From: Microcosmobacter sp040493455
Lineage (GTDB): Bacteria > Bacteroidota > Bacteroidia > Flavobacteriales > Flavobacteriaceae
Direction: 5' to 3'
Assembly (NCBI RefSeq): GCF_040493455.1
Contig: NZ_JANFDA010000003.1
Location: forward strand, 124,001 to 188,000
Length of the DNA stretch: 64,000 nt
The notes under the pieces are model-generated. The model worked only from the letters and a program-made list of their open reading frames with translations, did no database searches and was not told the origin of the DNA. The number at the start of each line of letters is the position of its first letter. Position 1 is the first letter of the stretch. Position numbers and translations under genes: made by a program. This document shows positions 14,714-23,626 of this stretch, piece after piece.

Positions 14714-15642
14714 TTAAAGATTGTAGCTTTCTCGATGGTCAATGATGTCCAGCCTGTTGTTCCAAAGTCAAACATATCATTCACGACAAACGCAAAGGTA
14801 ACGTTAAGTAATTCAACAGAACTAGTAAAACTTCTTGTGATTTGATGAGTTCTAAATTCAGTTGCCGGAACAGATACTGAAACATTTGGGTTTAAGTAAT
14901 CTGGACCAATCTCACTAGACGTAATATCGTTCGTAGGGTTATTGTCCGCCAAAATACTTTCCTCATCTCTTGTCAATACTCCATCATTATCATCATCTGT
15001 GTCTAAATAATCTGGCTGATCTTCACCATCAGTATTCAAAGGGTTAGTGAAAGGGTTGTTATCACCATCTTCATTAGTATCTTCATCTCTAGTCAATACA
15101 TTGTCCCCATCATCATCTACATCCAAGTAGTTTGGTATACCATCATTATCAGTGTCTGTAGGGTTTGTAGCAGGGTTATTATCACCATCTTCATTAGCAT
15201 CTTCATCTTGCCAAGGAATACCATCATTATCATCATCTGTTGCCGTTGTGGTAAACTCAACAGTACCACTAGTTACTTCTTCATCCGATATTATGGTAAT
15301 ATTACTTGGAATTTCATTACAGAATAAGTCGTCTCCGCTTATAGTTGTGGCATCATATCTGCGATAATTGAGAGTGTTAGTTTCGCTCAAACTTCTGATT
15401 TCAGTCATGGTTTCTGTATAATCCACTAAGTTCTCTCCGAAAGTTGTTAAGTCGGATTCAGTAAGTCCAGAAATAAAAACGGAAAGAGATTCAGAAGGGT
15501 CACTGGTGGTTTTGAATAATACCATTTCTCCACAAGTATCAAATGTATCATCAAAAGCAAACTCCACAGTAATAACATCACCATCATCACAACCAAATAG
15601 TAAAAAAGACAGGCAAAAAAGCCCAAGTAAATATCGCATCAT
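14710..15642 (-). CDS. Lipoprotein with calcium-binding thrombospondin type 3 repeats
   Basis: 310 residues with a lipobox ending at Cys18 (LLFGC). The middle (about 135-235) consists of Asp-rich repeats such as DTDNDGIPNYLDVDDDGD and DEDTNEDGDNNP, the calcium-coordinating pattern of TSP3 repeats found in OmpA-like and surface proteins. A C-terminal beta domain follows. The repeats are nearly identical at the DNA level, so they could expand or contract by slippage or recombination. It is probably a surface-exposed structural protein; the partner is unknown. Confidence 0.75.
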   Translation of the reverse strand: MMRYLLGLFCLSFLLFGCDDGDVITVEFAFDDTFDTCGEMVLFKTTSDPSESLSVFISGLTESDLTTFGENLVDYTETMTEIRSLSETNTLNYRRYDATTISGDDLFCNEIPSNITIISDEEVTSGTVEFTTTATDDDNDGIPWQDEDANEDGDNNPATNPTDTDNDGIPNYLDVDDDGDNVLTRDEDTNEDGDNNPFTNPLNTDGEDQPDYLDTDDDNDGVLTRDEESILADNNPTNDITSSEIGPDYLNPNVSVSVPATEFRTHQITRSFTSSVELLNVTFAFVVNDMFDFGTTGWTSLTIEKATIFN

Positions 15643-15763
15643 TGCATTTTCATTTAAAGCAAAAATAAGAGAATTGTCAATTTAGAACGTGCCAAAAGCT
15701 TAATAATTTTATAGCGAATAGCTTTGAGTATAATTTGCCAACAAAATATTGCATCTTTGCACC

Positions 15764-16903
15764 ATGAATAATGTGTATTTCGATAACGCTGCAACAACCA
15801 AAATGCGTGATGAGGTTATTGATGCCATGACAGATGTCATGAGGCTTCACTATGGTAATCCATCTTCTTCCCATAGTTTTGGACGCAGTTCTAGAGCTCT
15901 GATAGAACAATGTAGAATAAACATTGCTGCGCACTTCAATGTTTCGGCTTCCGAGATTTGCTTTACTTCTGGAGGCACAGAGGCAGATAATCTTATTCTA
16001 CGAAGTGTTATCAGAGATTTGGGTTACAAGACAATCATTACATCCAAGATTGAACACCATGCGGTATTGCACACTGCTGAACTTTTGAGTAAGGAGTATG
16101 ATGTGAATATCAAATTTGTTAATGTAAAACCAAATGGAGATATAGATCGCGATCATCTGGAAGTTTTACTTAAAGTAAGTGATAAGGCTATCGTTAGCTT
16201 GATGCATATCAATAATGAGATTGGAAACATCTTAGATATTGAAGATGTAGCGAAGCTTTGCAAAACCCATAACGCATTATTCCATAGTGATACGGTACAG
16301 TCCGTTGGTCATTATACTATGGATTTGCAACAAATCCCAATAGATTTTATGGTGGCTAGCGCACATAAATTTCATGGTCCAAAAGGCGTTGGATTTGCAT
16401 TCATAAGAAAAGATTCAGGTATTAAGCCATCCATTATCGGAGGAGAGCAGGAGCGAGGCCTAAGAGCAGGTACAGAATCGTTGCATAATATTATTGGTCT
16501 AGATAAAGCATTGGCATTGGCTTATGGTTATCTAGATACTGAGAAAGCTTATATAAAGTCTATCAAGAGCTATTTTATTGAACAATTAAAGGAGTGTATT
16601 TCCAACGTTGGCTTCAATGGTAATTCTGGTGACATGGATAAGAGTACTTACACCTTAGTTAATGTTAGATTACCGCTTTCACCAGAGAAAGCTGCGATGT
16701 TGCAGTTTCAATTAGATTTAAAAGGCATTGCCTGTTCCAAGGGAAGTGCTTGTCAAAGCGGAAGTTCGCAAAAATCTCATGTCCTTTCTGAAATACTAAA
16801 TGAGGAGGAACTCAATAAACCTTCGGTTCGCTTTTCCTTCAGTAAGTATAATACTAAAGACGATGTGGATTACGTTGTAGAGGTATTAAAATCTCTGAAT
16901 TGA
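15764..16903 (+). CDS. Cysteine desulfurase (NifS/IscS-like)
   Basis: 379 residues from the ATG at 15764 (MNNVYFDNAATT), a typical family start; an upstream in-frame ATG is rejected. Class V PLP enzyme marks: FTSGGTEADN, the PLP-binding Lys202 in SAHKFHGPKG, and the persulfide-forming Cys330 in GSACQSGSSQKSH. It takes sulfur from cysteine for Fe-S clusters or thiolated tRNA, in the cytosol. The next gene starts inside the stop codon here. No Fe-S scaffold gene is adjacent, so the sulfur acceptor cannot be told. Confidence 0.9.
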   Translation: MNNVYFDNAATTKMRDEVIDAMTDVMRLHYGNPSSSHSFGRSSRALIEQCRINIAAHFNVSASEICFTSGGTEADNLILRSVIRDLGYKTIITSKIEHHAVLHTAELLSKEYDVNIKFVNVKPNGDIDRDHLEVLLKVSDKAIVSLMHINNEIGNILDIEDVAKLCKTHNALFHSDTVQSVGHYTMDLQQIPIDFMVASAHKFHGPKGVGFAFIRKDSGIKPSIIGGEQERGLRAGTESLHNIIGLDKALALAYGYLDTEKAYIKSIKSYFIEQLKECISNVGFNGNSGDMDKSTYTLVNVRLPLSPEKAAMLQFQLDLKGIACSKGSACQSGSSQKSHVLSEILNEEELNKPSVRFSFSKYNTKDDVDYVVEVLKSLN

Positions 16904-17538
16904 AAGCCAACCTCATCACTTTACTTTTTCTAGTTCTAATTTTTGGTTGTAAAAAAGACAACACAAAAGCTGAAAATACAATAATTGAAGCGCAGCAACC
17001 CGACTCCATTGTTGTTGAAAAACCCAAGCAAAAACAATTTAAAGCTGATAACGTAGGAGATACCCTAGATGTCCATAATGACGTGTATGTTATCTACAAT
17101 GAGAGCGTGTCTAACACTTCTGGAAGGAATTTGTCTGCCGATGGTTATAACTTAGGCCTTAAATGGCAATGTGTAGAATTTGTAAAGCGCTATTATTACG
17201 AGCACCTAAATCATAAGATGCCTAACTCTTATGGTCATGCCAAGGACTTTTTTAATGCTAATGTTGCAGATGGGAATATAAATTCGGAGCGTAATCTGTT
17301 GCAGTTCACTAATGGCAGTTCTTCAAAACCAGAGCCAGATGACTTAATCATCTTTGGAGGTAATATTTTTAATTCCTATGGACATGTTGCAATTGTTTCT
17401 AAGGTCAATAAAGATGACATAGAAATCGTTCAACAAAATGTAGGTAATCGCTCTAGGGATGATATTGATTTAGAGTTTAAAAACGGCAAATGGTATCTCG
17501 ATGATAGCGAAATACTTGGTTGGTTAAGGAAAAGATAA
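16900..17538 (+). CDS. CHAP-domain lipoprotein (amidase/peptidase)
   Basis: 212 residues with a TTG start whose TTGA overlaps the stop of the desulfurase gene. The lipobox ends at Cys17 (LIFGC). After an acidic/Lys-rich linker, the CHAP domain (about 75-212) shows the catalytic Cys91 (WQCVEFVKRYY), His162 (YGHVAIVSKV) and the polar third position in IVQQN. CHAP enzymes cut peptidoglycan cross-links or trypanothione/glutathionylspermidine. Lipid anchoring suggests cell-wall remodelling in the periplasm. The alternative glutathionylspermidine amidase-like role would fit the sulfur-metabolism neighbour less well. Confidence 0.78.
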   Translation: MKANLITLLFLVLIFGCKKDNTKAENTIIEAQQPDSIVVEKPKQKQFKADNVGDTLDVHNDVYVIYNESVSNTSGRNLSADGYNLGLKWQCVEFVKRYYYEHLNHKMPNSYGHAKDFFNANVADGNINSERNLLQFTNGSSSKPEPDDLIIFGGNIFNSYGHVAIVSKVNKDDIEIVQQNVGNRSRDDIDLEFKNGKWYLDDSEILGWLRKR

Positions 17539-17542
17539 TTCA

Positions 17543-20032
17543 CTAAAACCTAGCTGACAATCTTACATTAAAAATTCTAGGGGATAAAAAGTTTGGTATT
17601 GCAAACTGACGCTTCGAATACACATCTCTAACCCAAGTATTAGTTATTGAGTTCTGATTGTTGAACATGTTATAGATTTCAAAGCCTAAAGAGAGTTCCT
17701 TAAAAGGTTGCTTCCATTTGGCACTATACGTCTTTTCTCTATCTACTAAAACATAAGAGATACCTAAATCGGCACGTCTATAATCGCGTAATCTAAGTTG
17801 AAAATCATAAGGGTCTGCATAACTCGGAGAACCACCTGGAACTCCTGTGTTATAAACTAGATTTAAATACATTTTTAGATCAGGAATGTTTGGTACATAA
17901 TCCTGAAACAGAATACCAAACTTTAAACGCTGGTCTGTAGGTCTGGCTATGTAACCACGACCATCAATATTTTCTTCTGTTTTAAGATATCCAAAGCTAA
18001 ACCAAGATTCTGTGCCAGGTACAAATTCACCATTTAGTCTTAAGTCTAAACCATAAGCATAGGCTTTGGCATTATTGCGTGCTCTATAACGAATACGAAC
18101 GTTTTCTAAAGTATATGGATTAACATCCGTTTGGTTTTTGTAATACGCTTCAGAGATAAGCTTGAAAGGGCGATCCCAAATCTGGAAACTATACTCATTG
18201 CCGACTACAACATGAAACGATTGCTGAGCCTTTACATTTGGTTGTACAACACCAGATGAGTCTCTAAGCTCTCTATAGAAAGGTGGCTGATAATACAACC
18301 CACCAGCTACTCTAAACAACATATCTTGCTCCCAATCTGGTTTGATGGCAAATTGAGCTCTTGGGCTAAATACAGTTTGATTAGATGAAGTAACGCCATT
18401 TTCATTTGGTACTTCACTATCTACAGACCAATTGTGAACACGAACACCAGCATTATAGAATACTTCACTATTGCCTAGCATGCCTCTTTTGCTCCATTGC
18501 AAGTATGCTTGCAAACGATCAATAACCACGTTGTTAGTGGCTCTAACATTTTGAAATGCTGTCAGCGGACCTTCAAAAGGTTCATATGGTTGCTCATTAG
18601 GAAGTTCGAAATTTGGCGGACGTATTGAGAATCCAGCCGAATCAATAACTTCCCACTCTACGAGTCTATCTCTAATATCTTCGCGCGTGTACTTTACAGA
18701 CCATTCTAGGGTGTTTTCATTGTTTTCATCATCTTCTAGTTGATAATCACCTTTGTGCTGAACTGTTGTGATTAATGCATCCAAATCGTTTCTAGCATGG
18801 GTCAATTGCGAACCAATACCTTCACTAAATTCAACTTCCCCTAAATTCTCATCACCAATGTTAGTATTGACTTCACCTAGCCTATATTGAGCAAGGATAT
18901 CAAAATACTCTTCTTCTGTGGTGTGATAAGCTGAAGCGATAAGCTTTAAAGTAAGATTATCATTAACAAAATAATTTGCCTTTAGTGCACCCAACATGGT
19001 TTGGTACTGATCCTTTTCTTGGCCTTCATAAAAAACTAATAAGGCTATTGGCTCTTGAAGCGTTCCGAAGTTTGTTTGCCTATTTGTAGGTTGGAAATCG
19101 TATCTGTTAAGGGAAATATTTCCTAAGAAGTTTAAATGAAATTTATCTGAAAACTTATAGGTTAAATAGGTTTGTGCATCGGCAAATTCTGGAATTACGT
19201 TTCCTTCAGTTTCAAGATTGTTTAGTATTAAACTGTTGTTTCTATAACGTAGTCCAACAATACCTGAAAACTTAGAATCTTTTGAAACAGCTTCAGTAGC
19301 AATGCTTCCACCTAATAAACTGAGGTCAGCACGTACTCCAAAGCGAACAGGGTTCCTATATGTAATGTCTAATACAGAAGACATCTTATCGCCATACTTG
19401 GCTTGCCATCCACCAGCAGAGAAATCTACGTTTTGTACCAAATCAGTATTCACGAAACTCAAACCTTCTTGATTTCCAGACCTGATGAGGAATGGACGAT
19501 AGACCTCAATTTCATTGACATAAACCAAGTTCTCATCAAAGTTTCCACCTCTTACAGAATATTGGGTACTCAATTCGTTAGAGATATTTACTCCAGGTAA
19601 AGTCTTCAGGATATTTTCTACACCAGGTTGAGCACCTTTAATGGTTCTTATGATTTCTGGAGAAATCGTCGTAACACCTTCAACAGCTTTCCTCTGATTC
19701 CCAGTAATGACTACTGTAGTAATCTGTTCAATGTTTTCATCCATTACTGGATTGAACTCATAATCCTGACCATTTTTCAAGTTTACAGTAATGACAACAC
19801 GCTTATGCGATATGTGTGTGAACTCTATCGTAACATCAACATTTGCAGGGATTTTTAAAGTGTAGAATCCATTAACATTGGATGTTGTACCATCATTACC
19901 AGCCTTTATACTAACATCGGATATAGGTAGTTGATTTTGATCTAGGATAATTCCTTTTACTGTAGCCGATTGTGAATAGGCAAGGATTGGTAGTAGAAAA
20001 AAAAGAACTGATCTAAAAAAGAAGCGTTTCAA
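17543..20032 (-). CDS. TonB-dependent receptor with carboxypeptidase-regulatory domain
   Basis: 829 residues: signal peptide (about 1-20), CarboxypepD_reg-like beta-sandwich (about 22-105: VKGIILDQNQLPISDVSIKA), plug domain (about 120-230: TLPGVNIS, YSVRGGNFDENLVYVNE), then a 22-stranded barrel ending in an aromatic residue (VRLSARF). Such receptors import siderophores, vitamins or oligomers using TonB energy. No SusD partner is adjacent, which points away from a glycan-utilisation locus. It lies 12 bp downstream of an M23 peptidase gene on the same strand. The ligand is unknown. Confidence 0.9.
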   Translation of the reverse strand: MKRFFFRSVLFFLLPILAYSQSATVKGIILDQNQLPISDVSIKAGNDGTTSNVNGFYTLKIPANVDVTIEFTHISHKRVVITVNLKNGQDYEFNPVMDENIEQITTVVITGNQRKAVEGVTTISPEIIRTIKGAQPGVENILKTLPGVNISNELSTQYSVRGGNFDENLVYVNEIEVYRPFLIRSGNQEGLSFVNTDLVQNVDFSAGGWQAKYGDKMSSVLDITYRNPVRFGVRADLSLLGGSIATEAVSKDSKFSGIVGLRYRNNSLILNNLETEGNVIPEFADAQTYLTYKFSDKFHLNFLGNISLNRYDFQPTNRQTNFGTLQEPIALLVFYEGQEKDQYQTMLGALKANYFVNDNLTLKLIASAYHTTEEEYFDILAQYRLGEVNTNIGDENLGEVEFSEGIGSQLTHARNDLDALITTVQHKGDYQLEDDENNENTLEWSVKYTREDIRDRLVEWEVIDSAGFSIRPPNFELPNEQPYEPFEGPLTAFQNVRATNNVVIDRLQAYLQWSKRGMLGNSEVFYNAGVRVHNWSVDSEVPNENGVTSSNQTVFSPRAQFAIKPDWEQDMLFRVAGGLYYQPPFYRELRDSSGVVQPNVKAQQSFHVVVGNEYSFQIWDRPFKLISEAYYKNQTDVNPYTLENVRIRYRARNNAKAYAYGLDLRLNGEFVPGTESWFSFGYLKTEENIDGRGYIARPTDQRLKFGILFQDYVPNIPDLKMYLNLVYNTGVPGGSPSYADPYDFQLRLRDYRRADLGISYVLVDREKTYSAKWKQPFKELSLGFEIYNMFNNQNSITNTWVRDVYSKRQFAIPNFLSPRIFNVRLSARF

Positions 20033-20044
20033 ATGATTTTCGTT

Positions 20045-21730
20045 TTATTTTCTAAAAAAGGTTGCTTCAAATGTAGAACTATTTCCGACATTATCCGTAA
20101 CAATTACTTTTAATTTGTTTTCTGTGTCCTTGAGAACATTATCACTAAAATTATGAATCAAAAGGTCTGTTTTGTAATCATACTCCATTAATATCCATTT
20201 TCCGTTTACTGTTGCTCTATAATTACTTATTCCAGAGTCTTCATCTTCAATCTTAAGTTTCAGTTGAGTATGTTTACTGATCCATTTTTTATCCTGAAAA
20301 TTCACAGGCGTAATTTTCGGAGATTCCAAATCGGTTTCAAGAGTGTAAGTTCCAAGTGTTTTGGTCCGAGTGCTTAAGATGTCTCCTTTTTTGGTTGTGG
20401 ACACATAACTCGGAGTTTTTCGAAACCCATAGAGTCTTGCGATATAGAGTTTGTCCTTATCGGCTACGTCATAGTTGCTTATATCATAACTAACGGTTAA
20501 TCTCTTTTTGAGAGGAATAACATCTCTATGTAATATTAGCGTATCGCTACTCACAGCAAAATCAATGTGGAAATTATCATAAAAGGTTTGCTGAGGAATG
20601 TATACTGAAATATTTTCGTCTTGTAGCGTTGTTGTTTGGTCTGCATAAACATAGTGCAGACTGCGTATTTCATTTTGTATAGGTTTAGAAGGTTCTTTTT
20701 TCCCGAGTATAGGAATTGTCACCCAGCTTTCATTGCCTTTAAAATCGCGCAATCGTATCTTGTAGACCGATGAGGTGCTATCTTCTACCTTAATATATCC
20801 ATTAGCTTCTACATCTTTATATAAGCTCAAAGGGTTGCCTTCTTCAACAAATAATTTTTGAATTCGAGACTTTTTCTCCTTGTAAATTTCATAATCAATT
20901 AGCCTATTGATATGCTTAGTTTCATCAAAACTGAAGCGTTTATAGTCTACTTCAAAGTTTTTATTGCCATTGAAAAAAGTCTGAATATTACTTAAGCCAT
21001 TATAGTTTGGAGCCAAATCTTGTTGATCGTAGCTCACAACACCAAATCCAATATCACCATAGGCTTTAAGAGGTTCAACAGCATAACTTCCATTACTTTT
21101 TGTAATTAAGCGAAGTTCTTTCCTGTTCCTTGAATCATTTACATAAGAAGTATCATTCTTTGCATAGGCATAAATTCCAGTCACAAAGGGTTCTCGGGTA
21201 TCCTTAATGTCTACACCAAAAAGCATTGGATTAATTGGACGCTCTGTATTGTCTCGTATTTCGTAATGTAAATGCGGACCTCCAGAACCTCCCGAATTAC
21301 CAGAATATGCTATAATGTCTCCTTTATTGACCTTCAGTTCATTGGCTTGAGGAAACATCTCTATTTCGTAAGTCTCTTTTTGGTATTGCTGCTTTTTTAC
21401 ATAAGCTTCTATAGCTCCATCAAATTTTTTGAGATGGGCATATACTGTTGTGTATCCATTTGGGTGGGTAATGTATAGTGCTTTACCGTATCCATAATGT
21501 GAAATCTTTATTCTACTAACATACCCTTCTGCAGTGGCATACACCCTAAGACCTGTTTTTTGCTGAGTTTTGATATCTATCCCAGAATGAAAATGATTAG
21601 ATCTCAGTTCACCAAATGTTCCAGATAAGACTAGAGTAATATCTAAGGGGTCTCCGAAGTAATCCTGAGGGTATTGCGCTTGGAGTATGCAGCATTGTAA
21701 GAGTAAGAGTAGAAGTATTAAGTTTTTCAT
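20045..21730 (-). CDS. M23 family (LytM-type) metallopeptidase
   Basis: 561 residues with a signal peptide (about 1-19). The LytM domain is at the N-terminal side of the mature protein (about 40-175). The zinc ligands are HSGID (His48, Asp52) and the HLH motif His153/His155 in GGPHLHYEIRD, with His99 in VYAHL. The active site looks complete, so peptidoglycan endopeptidase activity in the periplasm is expected. The remaining 380 residues are beta-rich extension domains of the type common in Bacteroidota M23 proteins. It is the first gene of a two-gene unit with the TonB receptor. Confidence 0.88.
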   Translation of the reverse strand: MKNLILLLLLLQCCILQAQYPQDYFGDPLDITLVLSGTFGELRSNHFHSGIDIKTQQKTGLRVYATAEGYVSRIKISHYGYGKALYITHPNGYTTVYAHLKKFDGAIEAYVKKQQYQKETYEIEMFPQANELKVNKGDIIAYSGNSGGSGGPHLHYEIRDNTERPINPMLFGVDIKDTREPFVTGIYAYAKNDTSYVNDSRNRKELRLITKSNGSYAVEPLKAYGDIGFGVVSYDQQDLAPNYNGLSNIQTFFNGNKNFEVDYKRFSFDETKHINRLIDYEIYKEKKSRIQKLFVEEGNPLSLYKDVEANGYIKVEDSTSSVYKIRLRDFKGNESWVTIPILGKKEPSKPIQNEIRSLHYVYADQTTTLQDENISVYIPQQTFYDNFHIDFAVSSDTLILHRDVIPLKKRLTVSYDISNYDVADKDKLYIARLYGFRKTPSYVSTTKKGDILSTRTKTLGTYTLETDLESPKITPVNFQDKKWISKHTQLKLKIEDEDSGISNYRATVNGKWILMEYDYKTDLLIHNFSDNVLKDTENKLKVIVTDNVGNSSTFEATFFRK

Positions 21731-21837
21731 TTGCGGCTAATAAAATACTAAAATATTAATTTGGAAATAATATACAAACGTTGAAAGAACAAACGGTCGT
21801 GTCTTTGATATTAACGGCAATATATATTTAGAAATCA

Positions 21838-22677
21838 TCATTTTTTGAAATGCTCTTTGATATGTTTTTTTATTAATTTCTTGTAGTATCTTCTCAATTT
21901 GCGTTCAACCTTATGGTCTGGGATACTATCAGGAATATCTACACCATTTATCCAAATCGTTGTTTTATCGGAAGATATTTCTTGCAAAGCAAACCTTAAG
22001 TTTCTCAAGGTGTCTTTTTCTATAACTATGGTATCAATTTTATAGTATACGTGATCAGGGTTTTGTAGTGTTATTGTATCGCCCCAAATCATTCGTTCAT
22101 TATCATTATATACTTGGTAACCATGTTTCGATAATTGGTATAGGACTTCACTTTTGTTCAGTTTGACTGTTTTTTTAATGCCATATAAGTGTAGTTTCCC
22201 ACTTGAATGTGTGTAATAAAATCGATGTGGAGGAGAAGTAGCCATAAAGATTACTATCGCTGGTATTAAAACCGCAACAGGTTTAATCCATCCTAGTTGA
22301 ATTCGTAATGAACCGAATTGATGAACTCTTTTAATAATAAAATAAGTCAGCGGTAACATACTGAGTGCTAACAAATCTGTATAATCTACAACTCTTGTTA
22401 TCTGAATGGGTGTTATGCTATTGTATAGGTCGATGAATGACTGAGAATATTCAGATTTCCAAAAGATGAAGAAGATTCCGGTTACTATCAGATTGGTTTT
22501 TAGGGATTTTGGAAAAAAGAAGGTTATTAGCATCGGGAAGATGAGGATCCCGACAAAATCTGAAAGCTTTCCTGTGAACCAATTGTGATATTCCCATTTC
22601 AAAAAATGATCATTTATAAATAGGAGAATCAATCCAGAAACGAAGACAAAATTTAAGAGGTAATATTTTCGATTCAT
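21838..22677 (-). CDS. Membrane protein with KLSDF motif, function unknown
   Basis: 279 residues. The N-terminal half has about five hydrophobic helices (about 7-24, 41-56, 62-80, 97-115, 131-146). The motif FTGKLSDFVGILIFPM at 34-49 recurs in a widespread family of uncharacterised bacterial membrane proteins. The C-terminal half is soluble, Lys-rich and basic at the end (KKLIKKHIKEHFKK). No enzyme motif is visible. It stands alone between the M23 gene and the zapA operon. Confidence 0.6.
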   Translation of the reverse strand: MNRKYYLLNFVFVSGLILLFINDHFLKWEYHNWFTGKLSDFVGILIFPMLITFFFPKSLKTNLIVTGIFFIFWKSEYSQSFIDLYNSITPIQITRVVDYTDLLALSMLPLTYFIIKRVHQFGSLRIQLGWIKPVAVLIPAIVIFMATSPPHRFYYTHSSGKLHLYGIKKTVKLNKSEVLYQLSKHGYQVYNDNERMIWGDTITLQNPDHVYYKIDTIVIEKDTLRNLRFALQEISSDKTTIWINGVDIPDSIPDHKVERKLRRYYKKLIKKHIKEHFKK

Positions 22678-22753
22678 ATCCTTTTAAACTCTAATACATT
22701 AGCGAAATTCGTTAATAGTATAATCGGGAATTTTAAAAATTATTGTAAAACAA

Positions 22754-22784
22754 TTGCGAATTCTAGTACGGAATGTTAACTTTG
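22754..22784 (+). promoter_or_regulatory. Promoter of the zapA operon
   Basis: TTG at 22754-22756, a spacer of exactly 20 bp, and TAACTTTG at 22777-22784, a full match to the Bacteroidota vegetative promoter TTG-N19/20-TAnnTTTG. The first gene starts 25 bp further on. Confidence 0.7.
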
Positions 22785-22808
22785 TTACGTTAGTATTGAA
22801 AAGCATAA

Positions 22809-23099
22809 ATGAGTAAGATTGAGGATATTGTTGATTCTTTAGAAAACAAAATCAGTAAAATTTTGCACAAGCAAGAGGTTTTAAGACAAACCAATGCAAA
22901 ATTATCTGAAGAATTAGTGAAATATCAGCAAGAAGTACTTCAAAAACAAGAGGAGTTGTCCACTTGGATTGAAAAATACGAGTCACTCAAAGTTGCAAGT
23001 TCAATGCTTGGCAGTGATGAAAATAAACGAGATACAAAGCTCAAGATAAATACATTAATCAGAGATATCGACCATTGTATAGCACAATTGTCGGAGTAA
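22809..23099 (+). CDS. Coiled-coil protein upstream of zapA
   Basis: 96 residues, almost entirely one long heptad-patterned helix (about 3-65: IEDIVDSLENKISKIL, KLSEELVKYQQEVL) with a short C-terminal helical part. It has no membrane or signal sequence. It sits 13 bp upstream of zapA in the same operon, and a coiled-coil gene at this place is usual in Flavobacteriaceae. A role with ZapA in Z-ring organisation, comparable to ZapB, is inferred from context only. Confidence 0.7.
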   Translation: MSKIEDIVDSLENKISKILHKQEVLRQTNAKLSEELVKYQQEVLQKQEELSTWIEKYESLKVASSMLGSDENKRDTKLKINTLIRDIDHCIAQLSE

Positions 23100-23112
23100 T
23101 GAAATAGATTTA

Positions 23113-23406
23113 ATGTCCGAACAGCTAAAAATAAAGCTTTCTATAGCGAATAGAGTATATCCTTTGACGATAGCTCCAAGCCAAGAAGAAGGCTTGAGAA
23201 AAGCGGCTAAGAAGATAGAAGCAATGATTAATCAGTTTGAGCAAAACTATTCTGTGAGAGATAAGCAAGATGTATTGGCGATGTGCGCCTTACAGTTTGC
23301 TTCTCAAGTAGAACAGAAAACTATAGATACGATAAATGTCAGTGAAGATGTCCAGAACAGATTGTCTGCTTTGGATGAGCTTTTAAAAACGCATTTAAGC
23401 TCGTAA
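23113..23406 (+). CDS. zapA: Cell division protein ZapA
   Basis: 97 residues, the usual ZapA length. The N-terminal beta-hairpin and first helices (KLSIANRVYPLTIAPSQEEG, LRKAAKKIEAMI) match the family, followed by a dimerising coiled coil. ZapA binds FtsZ and bundles its filaments at mid-cell. As in many bacteria the 6S RNA candidate lies directly downstream, which supports the identification. Confidence 0.88.
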   Translation: MSEQLKIKLSIANRVYPLTIAPSQEEGLRKAAKKIEAMINQFEQNYSVRDKQDVLAMCALQFASQVEQKTIDTINVSEDVQNRLSALDELLKTHLSS

Positions 23407-23431
23407 CGTTCTTTAAAATAAAATTAAGGTT

Positions 23432-23603
23432 ACTGCCTACATTAGTTATTATTTTTTGATAAACTCAACGTTAATTCTTTAAAAAGGGTGAGTTTAAGTT
23501 GTAAGAACAGGCTGCCTCAGAGCAGATCTTCGACCAGCTTGTTAGCCCTAAACTTGTTTTTAAGGAGTTTATACAGAATCCAGAACTGATGTAGGCTTTT
23601 TTT
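23432..23603 (+). ncRNA. ssrS: 6S RNA candidate
   Basis: The ends pair: GCCTACATTAGTT at 23435-23447 with AACTGATGTAGGC at 23584-23596, 13 positions with a single T/G wobble, followed by TTTTTTT, so the closing stem also acts as terminator. Length (about 165-172) fits 6S RNA, which binds RNA polymerase holoenzyme. Within the 5' strand AAACTCA (23461-23467) pairs with TGAGTTT (23489-23495). The place between zapA and the next gene is the conserved home of ssrS in many phyla. Evidence is synteny and hand folding. Confidence 0.65.
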
Positions 23604-23626
23604 ATATACTAAACTAAAAACAAACC

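Noticed and set aside
14990..15235. Regular short repeats suggesting a CRISPR array
   Set aside because: The repeats are in frame in a lipoprotein gene and encode Asp-rich TSP3 loops; there are no unique spacers of constant size and no cas gene.
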